Source: Paulinella micropora (taxonomy: Eukaryota > Cercozoa > Imbricatea > Euglyphida). From it: a stretch of DNA of 64,000 nucleotides. The translations under genes were made by a program, and so were the position numbers. The notes beneath the pieces are model-generated. The model saw only the letters and a program-made list of their open reading frames with translations. It searched no databases and was not told the DNA's origin. Below, one piece after another: positions 10,741 to 21,214 of the stretch (positions within the stretch are counted from its first letter, which is position 1; every line of letters starts with the position of its first letter). Where the stretch lies: contig BJOX01000323.1 of NCBI GenBank assembly GCA_009731375.1, positions 27,162 to 91,161 of the forward strand, in the 5' to 3' direction.

Positions 10741-11217
10741 ATGTTTATTAACCTTATTCCAAATTTCATAAAGCGAAAATAAGAATGGATTGAGCAGTTT
10801 GAGGATAGTAGATTTACAACGAAGAAACTGAATGAAATGAAGATAAAAGCGATGAAGGAGATTGAGAAAGATGAACAGATGATTGAAGAGATGAAGAAGG
10901 AAATGGAGAAGAAGAAAGAACGACTTGGAGCGATTGACTATGTATTGAATGAGAAGAAGAAAGAGCGATGCGAAATTGAAGAAGACTTGATGAAAGAGCG
11001 AAGAAGAAAGAAGAGATTGAGACAGATTGAAGGAGAAAGAAGATTGATGAAGCATTGGAAGAAGCAGAATAGAGGACTGATTGAAAGCGAAGATATTGAA
11101 AAAAAAATAGAAGCACTCATAGATAAGGGTGCTACTTTCACAAAAGCTTGTTTAATGGTAAAACAAATAAATTACTTAAATGAGGGAAGCCCGAATATGA
11201 ACAGGGCTTTACGGTGA
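10741..11217 (+). pseudogene. TIR-proximal coiled-coil protein (E1)
   Basis: Homologous to 40399-40872 in E3. It starts FINLIPNFIK and then shows an almost continuous Glu/Lys coiled coil (heptads from about residue 30 to 115). The C-terminal part ALIDKGATFTKACLMVKQ is nearly identical in E3, as is the end SPNMNRALR. A TAA at codon 14 (10780-10782) is the only break. It is the first gene inside the terminal repeat, a position where a terminal-protein or end-binding role would make sense, but nothing in the sequence proves it. Confidence 0.6.
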
Positions 11218-11239
11218 GGTCGCAAAAATAACTGATTTC

Positions 11240-11395
11240 ATATTTACTCCCCTCTGCGGGAAATATTAAGACCCTTTACGGGAAATAGTAATACCCTTTA
11301 CGGGAAATAGTAATACACTCTACGGGAAATGACAACAATATCTATCCCCCTCTGCGGGAAATATTTAGTCCCCTCGCGGGAAATAACTGAAAATA
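11240..11395. repeat. subterminal CGGGAAATA repeats (E1)
   Basis: Six copies of a CCYYTNYRCGGGAAATA-like unit. Three contain GCGGGAAA, the reverse complement of TTTCCCGC, the textbook E2F site. E3 has related units at 40160-40375. No gene lies here. Confidence 0.7.
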
Positions 11396-11485
11396 TTTAG
11401 TCCCTTTCAAAAAAAACAAAGCAAAACAAAAAACAGTCGTGGGAGACTATAAAAACCCTACCTCATACAGTATGTGTGATGGTAG

Positions 11486-11525
11486 GAAACTTTTGAAAAA
11501 GTTTCATCAAAACAGTGGAGGTATG
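11486..11525 (+). repeat. palindromic module near TIR (E1)
   Basis: GAAACTTTTGAAAAAGTTTC (11486-11505) is a near-perfect hairpin, followed by ATCAAAAC and GGAGGTATGG. The E3 subterminal region lacks it at the same point, while both flanks match, so it was inserted or lost here in non-coding DNA. Confidence 0.65.
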
Positions 11526-11550
11526 GAGGTGGCGACGACTACTAAGGTAA

Positions 11551-11627
11551 ATTCCTTCTTCCTTTCTTGATTTCCTCTTGATTTCTTTATTATTTCTCGT
11601 TTGTTTAAAAATAGTGATTTGGGTCTG
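11551..11627. repeat. truncated terminal inverted repeat (E1)
   Basis: Similar to the inner half of the E2 and E3 TIRs (TTTCTTNATNAT, then AAAATAGTGATTTGGG). It stops just where the terminal hairpin of E2 and E3 would begin. The outer roughly 60 bases are missing. Confidence 0.7.
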
Positions 11628-11656
11628 TTAAGGGTTAGGGTTAGGGTTAGGGTTAG
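11628..11656 (+). repeat. telomere-type TTAGGG repeats
   Basis: TTAAGGG followed by three TTAGGG and TTAG, joined directly to the broken E1 terminal repeat. The G-rich strand points away from E1, as on a chromosome right end. Confidence 0.85.
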
Positions 11657-11718
11657 ATTATTCGGAGAGGCGTTCGGATTGAGTTGTGGCTTCTCTGCTA
11701 ACAGACGCTCCTGCAAAA

Positions 11719-12074
11719 CATACATACATACATATATGCATACATACATACATGCATACATACATACATGCATACATGCATACATACACATATACATACA
11801 TACATACATACATACATACATACATACATACATACATGCATGCATACATACATACATACATACATACACGCATACATACATACACGCATACATACACGCA
11901 TACATACATACATACATACATATATACATACATACATACATGCATACATACACAAAGACATACATACATACATACATACATACACGCATACATACATACA
12001 TACATACATACATACATACATACACGCATACACAAATACATACATACATACATACATACATACATACATACATA
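11719..12074. repeat. (CATA)n microsatellite
   Basis: About 350 bp of CATA with TGCA and ACGC variants. The long open frames on both strands come from repeat periodicity and are not genes. Confidence 0.9.
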
Positions 12075-12119
12075 CGTGTACCTGTATGAAGGCCGCGTAG
12101 CAAAAAAACGGTACCTTCG

Positions 12120-12120
<1 letters not shown>

Positions 12121-12194
<74 letters not shown>

Positions 12195-12220
12195 AGCGAA
12201 AAAACGGTACCTTCGTAAAT

Positions 12221-12266
<46 letters not shown>
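12121..12266. repeat. (AT)n, (GT)n and (GATA)n tracts
   Basis: AT repeat 12122-12175, GT repeat 12176-12194, GATA repeat 12221-12266. The phrase AAAAAACGGTACCTTCGTAAATA occurs twice, at about 12103 and 12199. Confidence 0.85.
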
Positions 12267-12269
<3 letters not shown>

Positions 12270-12349
12270 TGGGGGTACTACACAACGTTTATGGCTTTAA
12301 ATCGCTGCAAGGATGGCTTTAAATCGCTGCAAGGACCTTAGATCAAACA

Positions 12350-12354
12350 TATCC

Positions 12355-12418
<64 letters not shown>

Positions 12419-12475
12419 GTCTGTCTATCTATCTATCTATCTCATCTCATCTCATCTCATCTATCTATCTATCTA

Positions 12476-12525
<50 letters not shown>

Positions 12526-12576
12526 CCTATCTATCTATATGTTTATCAATCCATCTATCAATCCATCTATCAATCC

Positions 12577-12652
<76 letters not shown>

Positions 12653-12704
12653 CATCTCATCTATCTCATCTATCTCATCTATCTCATCTATCTATCCATC
12701 CATA

Positions 12705-12747
<43 letters not shown>

Positions 12748-12787
12748 ATATCTATCTATCTATCTAGCTATCTATCCATCCATCCAC

Positions 12788-12875
<88 letters not shown>

Positions 12876-12930
12876 ATCTATATCTATCTATCTATTTTAT
12901 ATCTATCTATCTATCTATCTATCTATTTTA

Positions 12931-12995
<65 letters not shown>

Positions 12996-13391
12996 GCATA
13001 TGCAGAGCTGATAGACCAAACATATCTACTTATCCGTCTGTCTGTCTGCGCATCTACCTATCTATCTACCTATCTATCTACCTATCTATCTACCTATCTA
13101 TCTACCTATCTACCTAACTACCTACCTAACTACCTACCTATCTACCTACCTATTTACCTTACTATCTACTTATCTACCTATCCACTTATCTACCTATCTA
13201 CTTATCTACCTATTTACCTACCTATTTACCTACCTACCTACCTACCTACCTATCTACCTATCTACCTACCTACCTACCTACCTATCTACCTACCTACCTA
13301 CCTAGCTACCTACCTATCTACCTACCTACCTGCCTATCTACCTACCTACCTGCCTATCTACCTATCTACCTATCTATCTACCTATCTACCT
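12350..13391. repeat. (ATCT)n passing into (CTAC)n microsatellite
   Basis: About 1 kb of ATCT with short CATC and ATAT variants up to 13000, a short unique piece (13000-13048), then ATCT/CTAC mixtures to 13391. No gene. Confidence 0.9.
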
Positions 13392-14025
13392 GCTGGGCAT
13401 CGGGTTAATACTTTACCCACAGACTTCCTTGGTTGACGAAATCAGAAGCTCCTTTTTTCTGACATTAGTCGATATCTCATCAGTTGATCTCATCACTTAC
13501 TCCACGGAGTGAACCAAGGCCACTTGAGGTGTCACTGACCCTCCCTTGTGCTTGGTTTTTTGAAATGGGTGCCATCTGTCGACAGACAGAGAATTAGGGG
13601 ATGGTGTGGGTGTGCTGGGCCCGTGGTGGGGTGCCTTATGTGTGCCTAGCCATACGCCTATGAGTCACATGCCGAAATAGCGACGGGAAGCACAATCCTG
13701 TTCCCTCAGGGTGCCCTTTCTCGCTTGTTGAGCCCGGAATAAAACCCACAGTGCTCTGTCGGTTTATACTAGACTGTCGAACAGTCTCGAAACTCCATCT
13801 GCTTACTGGGTCCTCTGTAATGGAGGTGGGAGCTCGTTCTGCAAGGGGCGCTTATGGAACGAGCCCTGGCCCCGCCCGGTACTAAGGGAGCTTTGGTATC
13901 GCCTGTATCAGTCCCTTCCGTGCAAACATCACGGCTCAGCTGGGCATCGGGTTAATACTTTACCCACAGACTTCCTTGGTTGACGAAATGAGAAGCTTCT
14001 TTTTTCTGACATTAGTCGATATCTC

Positions 14026-14029
<4 letters not shown>
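13392..14029 (+). repeat. 600 bp interspersed repeat, copy A
   Basis: Complete copy with about 90 bp direct repeats at its ends (13394-13482 and 13940-14029), each running from GCTGGGCATCGGGTTAATAC to CGATATCTCATC. The body of about 460 bp has no convincing frame. It sits inside ATCT microsatellite. Copies B and C are in reverse. The structure fits a short non-autonomous LTR-like (TRIM-type) or satellite-borne repeat. Confidence 0.75.
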
Positions 14030-14097
<68 letters not shown>

Positions 14098-14101
14098 ATC
14101 T

Positions 14102-14135
<34 letters not shown>

Positions 14136-14167
14136 CATCCATCCATCTATCTATATATCTATCTATA

Positions 14168-14205
<38 letters not shown>

Positions 14206-14234
14206 GCTAGCTAGCTAGCTATCTACCTACCTAC

Positions 14235-14293
<59 letters not shown>

Positions 14294-14562
14294 CCTACCT
14301 ACCTACCTACCTATCTTTCTATCTACCTACCTATCTATCTACCTACCTACCTACCTATCTACCTACCTACCTATCTACCTATCTAGCTATCTAGCTATCT
14401 AGCTATCTACCTACCTTTTGATCAGAAGCTTTGCGAAAGAGATCTTCTGCTTTTATGTCACTAGCCATCAGCCCTGTATTTGTATGTATGTATGTATGTA
14501 TGTATGTAGTATGTTAGTATGTATGTATGTATGTATGTATATATGTATGTATATATGTATGA
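14024..14562. repeat. (ATCT)n, (CTAC)n and (TATG)n microsatellites
   Basis: ATCT with CTAC and CTAG variants to 14416, a short unique stretch, then TATG from about 14478. No gene. Confidence 0.85.
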
Positions 14563-14613
14563 AATTGCCATTCTGTATGCGCACAGTTGTGTCAGTCATG
14601 AAGAAAAACTCGC

Positions 14614-14674
<61 letters not shown>

Positions 14675-15112
14675 GAGGAGGAGGAGGAGGAGGGGAGAGA
14701 AAGAAAAAAAGAAAGAGAAAAACAGAAAAAGAGAAAAAGAGAAAAAGAGAAAAAGAGAAAGAGAGAAAAAAACAGAAAGAGGGAAAGAGAGAGAAAGAGT
14801 AATTGAAAAAATAGAGGAAGCGAGTTACCAGTGTGCATGTGCGAGGAAGGGGGGGGGGTCATTCATGAAGAAAAAAAGAAAAAAAGAAGAAGAAGAAGAA
14901 GAAGAAGAAGAAGAGAAAGAGAGAAAGAGAGAGAAAGAGGAATAAAAATTAAGTTACCATTCTGCATCGCACGGCTGTGTCAGTCATGAAGGAAAAAGAA
15001 GAGAAAGAGAGAAAGAGAGAGAAAGAGAGAGAAAGAGTAATTAAATCATAAAAAGGAAGCGAGTTAACATTCTGCATGCGCATGGCTGTGTCAGTCATGA
15101 AGAAACACTCGC

Positions 15113-15163
<51 letters not shown>

Positions 15164-15223
15164 AAAGCAAGTTACCATTATGCATGCGAACGGCTGTGTC
15201 AGTCATGAAGAAAAACTCGCAGA

Positions 15224-15267
<44 letters not shown>

Positions 15268-15322
15268 CAAGTTACCATTCTGCATGCACACGGCTATGTC
15301 AGTCATGAAGAAAAACTCGCAG

Positions 15323-15378
<56 letters not shown>

Positions 15379-15465
15379 GAGAGGGAGAGATAAGCAAGTT
15401 ACCATTCTGCATGCGCACGGCTGTGTCAGTCATGAAGAAAAACTCACGCATCACAGCGGGAACGT
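14559..15465 (+). repeat. compound minisatellite: 50 bp unit plus (GA)n
   Basis: Seven units containing CATTCTGCATGCGCACGG followed by TGTGTCAGTCATGAAGAAA, each followed by a GA-rich tract of variable length. The most divergent unit is near 14825. Open frames here are produced by the repeat. Confidence 0.8.
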
Positions 15466-15480
15466 TGTCCGTACTGCAGC

Positions 15481-15482
15481 TG

Positions 15483-15545
<63 letters not shown>

Positions 15546-15600
15546 GGATAGATGGATGGATGGATGGATGGATGGAGCAATAGGTAGATAAATAGATAGA
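15481..15600. repeat. (GATA)n/(GATG)n microsatellite
   Basis: GATA then GATG repeats leading into copy B of the interspersed repeat. Confidence 0.85.
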
Positions 15601-16205
15601 TGAGATATCGACTAATGTCAGAAAAAAGGAGCTTCTGATTTCGTCAACCAAGGAAGTCTGTGGGCAAAGTACTAACCCGACGCCCAGCTAAGCCGTGATG
15701 TTTGCACGGAAGGGACTAATACAGGCGATACCAGAAGAGCTCTCTCGACAGCATGTCTCTGCGAGAGCTCAAACCTCCCTAGTACCAGGCGGGGCCAGGG
15801 CTCGTTCCATAATCGCCCCTTGCAGAACGAGCTCCCACCTCCATTACAGAGGACCCAGTAAGCAGATGGAGTTTTGAGACTGTGGTGACAGTCTAGCATA
15901 GACCGACAGAGCACTGTGGGTTTTATTCCGGGCTCAACAAGCGAGAAAGGGCACCCTGAGGGAAGAGGATTGTGCTTCCCGTCGCTATTTCGGCATGTGA
16001 CTCATAGGCGTATGGCTAGGCACACATAGGGGGCACCCCACCACGGGCCCAGCACTCCCACACCATCCCCTAATTCTCTGTCTGTCGACAGATGGCAAAC
16101 CAAGCCCAAGGGAGGTCGGTGACACCTCAAGTGGCCTTGGTGGGATCTCCAGGTGGAATGATGAGATATCGACTAATATCAGAAGAAAAAAAAAAGGAGC
16201 TTCTG

Positions 16206-16206
<1 letters not shown>
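15600..16206 (-). repeat. 600 bp interspersed repeat, copy B
   Basis: Reverse-orientation copy. GATGAGATATCGACTAAT begins it at 15600 and recurs at 16158, so direct end repeats are present, the second one shortened. It carries about 35 extra bases near 15733-15770 relative to A and C. It sits in GATA repeats. Confidence 0.75.
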
Positions 16207-16272
<66 letters not shown>

Positions 16273-16276
16273 GGAT

Positions 16277-16328
<52 letters not shown>

Positions 16329-16548
16329 GTAGATAGGTAGATAGATAGATGGATGGATGGATGGATGGATGGATTGGTGGATGGGTTGGGTTGATGGATG
16401 GATGGATGGATCTCTCTCTCTCTCTCTCTCTCATACACACACACACAAACACACACACACACACACACACACATACACACACACACACACACATACACTC
16501 CGAAACCGCTGTCTCTCCACCATACAACATTCTATCTATCTATCTATG

Positions 16549-16590
<42 letters not shown>

Positions 16591-16686
16591 CATGGATGGA
16601 TGCATGGATAGATGGATGGATGGATGGATGCATGGATGGATGGATGCATGCATGGATGTATGGATGCACGGATGGATGGATGGATG

Positions 16687-16721
<35 letters not shown>
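16207..16721. repeat. GATA, GGAT, CT, CA and GATG microsatellites
   Basis: A run of different short repeats: GATA to 16345, GGAT to 16410, CT and CA to about 16500, a 30-base unique piece, then TATC, GATG and GATA. Confidence 0.85.
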
Positions 16722-16722
<1 letters not shown>

Positions 16723-17109
16723 TGTTTCGTCTAGGAGCGTCGAATAGCCAAATGGCCATAAGCGTCCTACCAGGAGGCATCCTCGGCTCAGGCCTGCCTT
16801 CGCCTTCCTGGCTCCCTCATAGCCGATGGCCAGCGGAGGGATCCACTCACCAAGCACGAACGTGCAGGGTGAGTGCCTTTTATGGGCGAGCTCAAAAGAA
16901 AAGGCACCTAAAGCCACAGTTACCCATGGAGCAGGGGTAACCGACGGGCAGGTGCAGCACCCGAAGCCACAGCTACCCATAGTGCAGCCTTGCGAGGTAG
17001 CCAACGGGCATGTGGTGCAGTTTGCTCTAGGAGGGCTGGTCTTCATCATAGCCTTTGTCCCGCCCCCTCGACCAATTGTCTTACATGAAAGGGAGGGACG
17101 CCCGACAGG

Positions 17110-17110
<1 letters not shown>
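16722..17110. other. unique host stretch between microsatellites
   Basis: Non-repetitive apart from an imperfect tandem of about 54 bp (GCCACAGYTACCCAT units at about 16912 and 16966). No convincing coding region. Confidence 0.5.
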
Positions 17111-17146
<36 letters not shown>

Positions 17147-17163
17147 CGAGACAGAGAGACAGA

Positions 17164-17234
<71 letters not shown>

Positions 17235-17314
17235 CATGGATGGATGCATGGATGGATGGATGGATGGATGGATGCATGCATGCATGGATGGATGCATGGA
17301 TGGATGGATGGATG

Positions 17315-17367
<53 letters not shown>
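17111..17367. repeat. GATA/TATC inverted microsatellite and GATG
   Basis: GATA at 17111-17145 is followed by TATC at 17163-17235 (inverted), then GATG and GATA up to copy C. Confidence 0.85.
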
Positions 17368-17369
<2 letters not shown>

Positions 17370-17742
17370 GAGATATCGGCTAATGTCAGAAAAAAGGAGC
17401 TTCTGATTTCGTCAACCAAGGAAGTCTGTGGTAAAGTATTAACCCGATGCCCAGCTAAGCCGTGATGTTTGCACGGAAGGGACTGATACAGGCGATACCA
17501 AAGCTCCCTAGTACCAGGCGGGGCCAGGGCTCGTTCCATAAGCGCCCCTTGCAGAACGAGCTCCCACCTCCATTACAGAGGACCCAGTAAGCAGATGGAG
17601 TTTCGAGACTGTTCGACAGTCTAGTATAAACCGACAGAGCACTGTGGGTTTTATTCCGGGCTCAACAAGCGAGAAAGGGCACCCTGAGGGAACAGGATTG
17701 TGCTTCCCGTCGCTATTTCGGCATGTGACTTATAGGCGTATG
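17368..17742 (-). repeat. 600 bp interspersed repeat, copy C (partial)
   Basis: Reverse copy that stops at CTTATAGGCGTATGG and lacks the outer third and the second end repeat. Over the shared part it is closer to copy A than to copy B. Confidence 0.75.
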
Positions 17743-17743
17743 G

Positions 17744-17797
<54 letters not shown>

Positions 17798-17818
17798 CGA
17801 GACAGAGACAGAGAGACG

Positions 17819-17852
<34 letters not shown>

Positions 17853-18294
17853 GAGAGATAGATAGAGAGACAGAGGAGACAGAGAGAGAAAGAGAGGGGG
17901 GGGGGGGCTGCAGTCTCCGCCATCTTGCTACCCTTGTTGGTTCCTTTCTTCTCGTCCGCGGACCCCGCGGCCTCGACAGCCTCCTTCTATACAAATAGGA
18001 CATAAAGTACACAACGTAAATACGTAATTTACATTAGACTGACTGACTGACTGACAGACACACAGACATATACATATCCATATCCATATCCATATCCATA
18101 TGCATATCCATATCCATACCATATCCATATCCATATCAGACATATCCATATCCACATCCATATCCATATCCATATAAAACATACCAGAACGGATTGCCTA
18201 CCCGCCATGCTGGCTTGTGAATGCAGTGAGTGCGACGCCTACAGCGAGGAGCTGCTACATTACATTACATTACATTAGATTACATTTCATTACA
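17743..18294. repeat. GATA, GA and (CCATAT)n repeats, left flank of E2
   Basis: GATA to 17797, GA/GACA to 17905, a unique piece 17906-18037, CTGA repeats, a CCATAT hexamer array at 18066-18178, a short unique piece, and ATTAC repeats at 18255-18294 that form the E2 insertion site. Confidence 0.8.
18289..18294. repeat. putative target site duplication ATTACA (E2 left)
   Basis: ATTACA precedes the E2 end and recurs at 38948-38953 after the other end. Both flanks are ATTAC-rich, so the match is suggestive rather than decisive. Confidence 0.55.
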
Positions 18295-18455
18295 AGATAA
18301 TTACACTTTTTTAGGGTCATTTTCAAGAAAATGCCCTCTAAAAAAAGTGTCTTCGAGCCCAAATCGCTATTTTTAAACATCATAAGAAATCAAAGAGAAA
18401 TTATATCGACGAAGGAGATAAATCGAAGATAAATCAAAACGGAAGAGAAAAGGAA
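18295..18455. repeat. terminal inverted repeat, left (E2)
   Basis: Matches the reverse complement of 38788-38947 with small indels. It starts AGATAATTACAC, then forms a long hairpin centred on TTTTCAAGAAAA (about 18323-18335), then carries CCCAAATCGCTATTTTTAAA, conserved also in E1 and E3. Confidence 0.85.
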
Positions 18456-18622
18456 TTACCTGTTAGTAGTAGCAGACACCACCACCCACCTCCATTGCGA
18501 AGAAAAAACAAACCTACCCCACAACAAAAGTTAGTAGGGATTTTTTAAGTAATTTTGAAGTTTTAGTGTTTAAAAACACAGTATAAAAGACATGCTAGTT
18601 TTAGACCTTACATGCCAAGGGG

Positions 18623-19124
18623 TCATTCCGTGGACATAGGTTGTTGCGATAGTTGTTGTAGTTGTCGTTGTTGTTGTCGTCTTCTCGCTGCTAATACAGC
18701 TTCATCTAATCTCATTCGCTTATTCGTAATACATAGCAAAACAAAATTCATTCCGTCCGTCGTGTTTATTCCAGACTTCACATTCAACCACTTATTTATC
18801 CAACTATTATACTTTGTCATTTCTTCAATCAAAAATGACGATTGTTTTTTGGCTTCCTTTACGACAACAACATCTTCTCTCGCTTGCTTTATTTTTCGCA
18901 CCTGTTTTTCTAGTGCTTTTATTTCTTGGTTATTCTTTTCTTTCTTCGCCTCAAGAGACTTTATCTTGTTTGTCAATAAACTTATTATCACCAACTAGTT
19001 TCTCTATTTGTCCTTCTTGGATTTCTAAATCTTTTCTCGTTTTTCTCCTTTTTACTCTTTGCTCCACATCTTCATCTGTCTCTGGAGCAGAGCGGTTGGT
19101 GAGAATAACTGTATCGTCAGACAT
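18623..19124 (-). pseudogene. TIR-proximal coiled-coil protein (E2)
   Basis: Starts MSDDTVILTNRSAPETDEDV, then a basic stretch and a coiled coil (KIKSLEAKKEKNNQEIKALE), and ends in a Gln/Arg-rich tail. A frameshift near 18995 separates the first 45 residues from the rest. It has the position and coiled-coil character of the E1/E3 gene but no clear sequence similarity, so the TIR-proximal slot seems to have been exchanged. Function unknown. Confidence 0.5.
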
Positions 19125-19329
19125 ACTTGCTTACTTTTTTTCGCGGTATTCTTTTTATGAGTAAAGTAGTCCAGGGAAAAAAGGTTTCCTGAAGGAAAAT
19201 TCCCCAGTGAAAAACGGCTGACGGTTGCTTTTGGTTTTTGACGGCAAAATTCTCTCAATGTTTTCGAAACTGAGTACTTCCAAGGGATTCATAAAAAATA
19301 AGATATTGATTCCTTCGCGGTATTTTTAT

Positions 19330-20310
19330 TCACAAATCTAGTATTACTTTTGCTTTTTTTTTCTTCTCTTTTGCTAGTTCTGATATTACCTTTATCAATG
19401 TCAGACTAATGTCTTCTCTCTTCAACTGTTCTTTTGTTTTTTTCTCCTTCGTTATTTCTTTGACTTGTTCTTTGACTTGTTTTTCTTTATCGGCCGGTTT
19501 GTCGAACTTAGTCTTTAATAATTCACGAGGACTGACTAACTCATCCGAATTTAATATCAACTTGAAACCGGAACGGCCCACGACTGTATAAATCTGTTTA
19601 CTGTATTGCTTGCAGCCTTTTGAAAATAAATTCCTCTTTAGCTCCTTTCTAACCTTATCGCCTTTTTCAAATTCGTCAATTAAATGGTCCCATTGAATTC
19701 GTTGTTTATTTTTATTAACACCCTTAAATACATCTATCGGCCGGGCTTTAATTGTTCTATGAAAACGCATATTATAAGTGTCTACCATATCGTCAATATA
19801 AGTCAGCCAGTCAAAGTTTCCGTTAGTTTTCAATAGAATGTCAAGCCACAGTCTAATAGTCCTTATTACACGGTCCACAATCGCAAGAGCCCGATGGTCT
19901 TCTATTTCAACCGTCCGATGTCGACGCTGTTGTCTCTGAAATAATCTTTAACCGCTCCTTTAACTTCCGCTGTCGGTTGTAATTGATTCGGGAGCGTACG
20001 GTATAGATTTTAAAGCTAAATAAACTTCCTTAGCAGTTTTGTTTTTAAGCGGTTTAATGATTAAAAATCTGCTGTGTGTGTCAATCCAAAACAACATCCA
20101 AGCATAGCATTCATTTCCTTTCTTGTCTTTCAACTTAGACATATCGGCGAGGTCTACGAAAACTTGTTTAAGTGGTTTATCAGACTATATCGTATTCTAT
20201 TTATCAGTCGGTAATCTCTTCTAATAGTGGATTTCAAGAGCTTGCTGTTCCTTTCTTTCATCCTCATCTTCACCTCCGTTTTCACTATTTCCTGTATGTT
20301 TGTAGTCCAT
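19330..20310 (-). pseudogene. retroviral-type (rve) integrase (E2)
   Basis: Same protein as 41676-42620 in E3. Visible core pieces: VFVDLADMSKLK, ITTDSGS and ALAIVDRVIRTIRLW (Asp in place of the third catalytic Glu, as in E1 and E3), then RELLKTKFDKPAD near the end. The N-terminus reads MDYKHTGNSENGGEDED and lacks the palindrome-coded residues seen in E1. Several stops and frameshifts lie between 19879 and 20260, so the enzyme is dead. About 200 bp separate it from the coiled-coil gene. Confidence 0.85.
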
Positions 20311-20348
20311 CTAATACTTAATGACACCTAACGCTTTATCCTTATATA

Positions 20349-20522
20349 TTAATCTTCTTTTTTTTCTAGTTCAAAACAATAATTAGAACAAAACTCATAA
20401 GTATAAAATCGGTCAAATGTATCGTCAATTGATGTAATCTGTCGGTTCGCTAGGCACTAGCTCAGTCCACACACATAGCAACTATTGAAGTCATACTCAA
20501 AACGATCATATAGATAGTCCAT
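20349..20522 (-). pseudogene. small Cys-rich (putative zinc-binding) protein (E2)
   Basis: 57 codons with MDYLYDRFEYDFNSCYVCGL and FCSNYCFELEKKED, the same two cysteine pairs as E1 8760-8930. A TAG (about 20457-20459) interrupts the middle. It overlaps the 3' extension of the basic-protein frame. Confidence 0.55.
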
Positions 20523-21093
20523 AATGTGAAAACGGACATCGAGCGGTAAATTTTTTATAAGTTCCATTAACTATATTTAGAACTTGAGAAAATTTTAGAT
20601 GTATCATTATTTTCTTTTTTGGTTTCTCGGGTTGTTGATTATAAACATTAACTGATATGTTTGACTTCTTACCTTTACCCTTCTTAGGCTTAGGCTCTTC
20701 CTCTTCTTCCTCCTCGCTTTCACTTTCACTCCCGCTTTCTTCTTCCACTTTCTTTTTTACTACTTTCTTCGCCTTCTTCTGTTTAGTCTTAAGTTTCATA
20801 CCCGCAACACGTCGCGCAACGATATCTACAAAGTCCTGTTCGACCTCTTCCTCGTCCGAACTGCTTTCATCATACGGCTCGCCATCTCTGCCATCTATCA
20901 TATCCCTCGCCAACTGCTTCTTAGACACATGATCTATCCGCTGTTCCTCCGTCATTTCTTTCACATTCTTAGCATCTTCCTCCGCGAGTAATTCCTTAGC
21001 CCTTTTAATCTTTCTCTGCTTAGCATGTTTCTTCTTTGCCTCCCAACCCTTTTCAAGATTCTTCATCGCGACCTCTCTATTACCTCTCTGCAT
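20506..21093 (-). CDS. charged acidic/basic protein (E2)
   Basis: 195 residues, the longest open copy of this family. N-terminal helix MQRGNREVAMKNLEKGWEAK, acidic patch EPYDESSSDEEEVEQD, conserved DIVARRVAGMKLKTKQKK, second acidic run SESESEEEEEEEPKPK, then GKGKKSNISVNVYNQQ. Relative to E1 the last 20 or so residues are out of frame (an A-run difference near 20620), so the true C-terminus was probably near 20575. Role unknown; the alternating strong charges suggest a DNA- or core-associated protein. Confidence 0.55.
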   Translation of the reverse strand: MQRGNREVAMKNLEKGWEAKKKHAKQRKIKRAKELLAEEDAKNVKEMTEEQRIDHVSKKQLARDMIDGRDGEPYDESSSDEEEVEQDFVDIVARRVAGMKLKTKQKKAKKVVKKKVEEESGSESESEEEEEEEPKPKKGKGKKSNISVNVYNQQPEKPKKKIMIHLKFSQVLNIVNGTYKKFTARCPFSHYGLSI

Positions 21094-21214
21094 TTTATGA
21101 CTTGATTATATTAATATACAAAATAATATTATTTAGTTTTTATTAATAAACAATTTTTTAACAAATATTGTATTCTGTATTAAACAAATCTACATTATAA
21201 GACAAAAAGCGACT

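Larger units (their letters stand above)
4599..11627 (-). mobile_element. E1: truncated Maverick/Polinton, inverted
   Basis: Gene order read from the right edge matches the left third of E3: terminal repeat, subterminal repeats, coiled-coil gene, PA-rich gene, integrase, Cys-rich gene, basic protein, fiber. E1 is in the opposite orientation to E2 and E3. The left edge lies in the 5' end of the membrane-protein gene that follows the fiber: about 38 bases of it (4599-4637) remain and its start codon reads ATT. Capsid, ATPase, protease and polymerase genes are absent. The right edge stops inside the terminal repeat and meets TTAGGG repeats. Exact edges are estimated by comparison with E2 and E3. 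Confidence 0.85.

Noticed and set aside
11507-14206. Long open frames in CATA and ATCT repeats (Tyr/Met/Cys/Val, Tyr/Ile/His/Thr and Leu/Ser/Ile/Tyr repeats)
   Set aside because: A four-base repeat without stop codons is open in several frames on both strands at once; no gene features.
16349-16699. Met-Asp-Gly-Trp repeat frames
   Set aside because: Reading of GATG/GGAT microsatellite.
11719-17800. CRISPR-like array
   Set aside because: Units are 4 bp microsatellites or variable GA tracts without unique spacers, and the DNA is eukaryotic.
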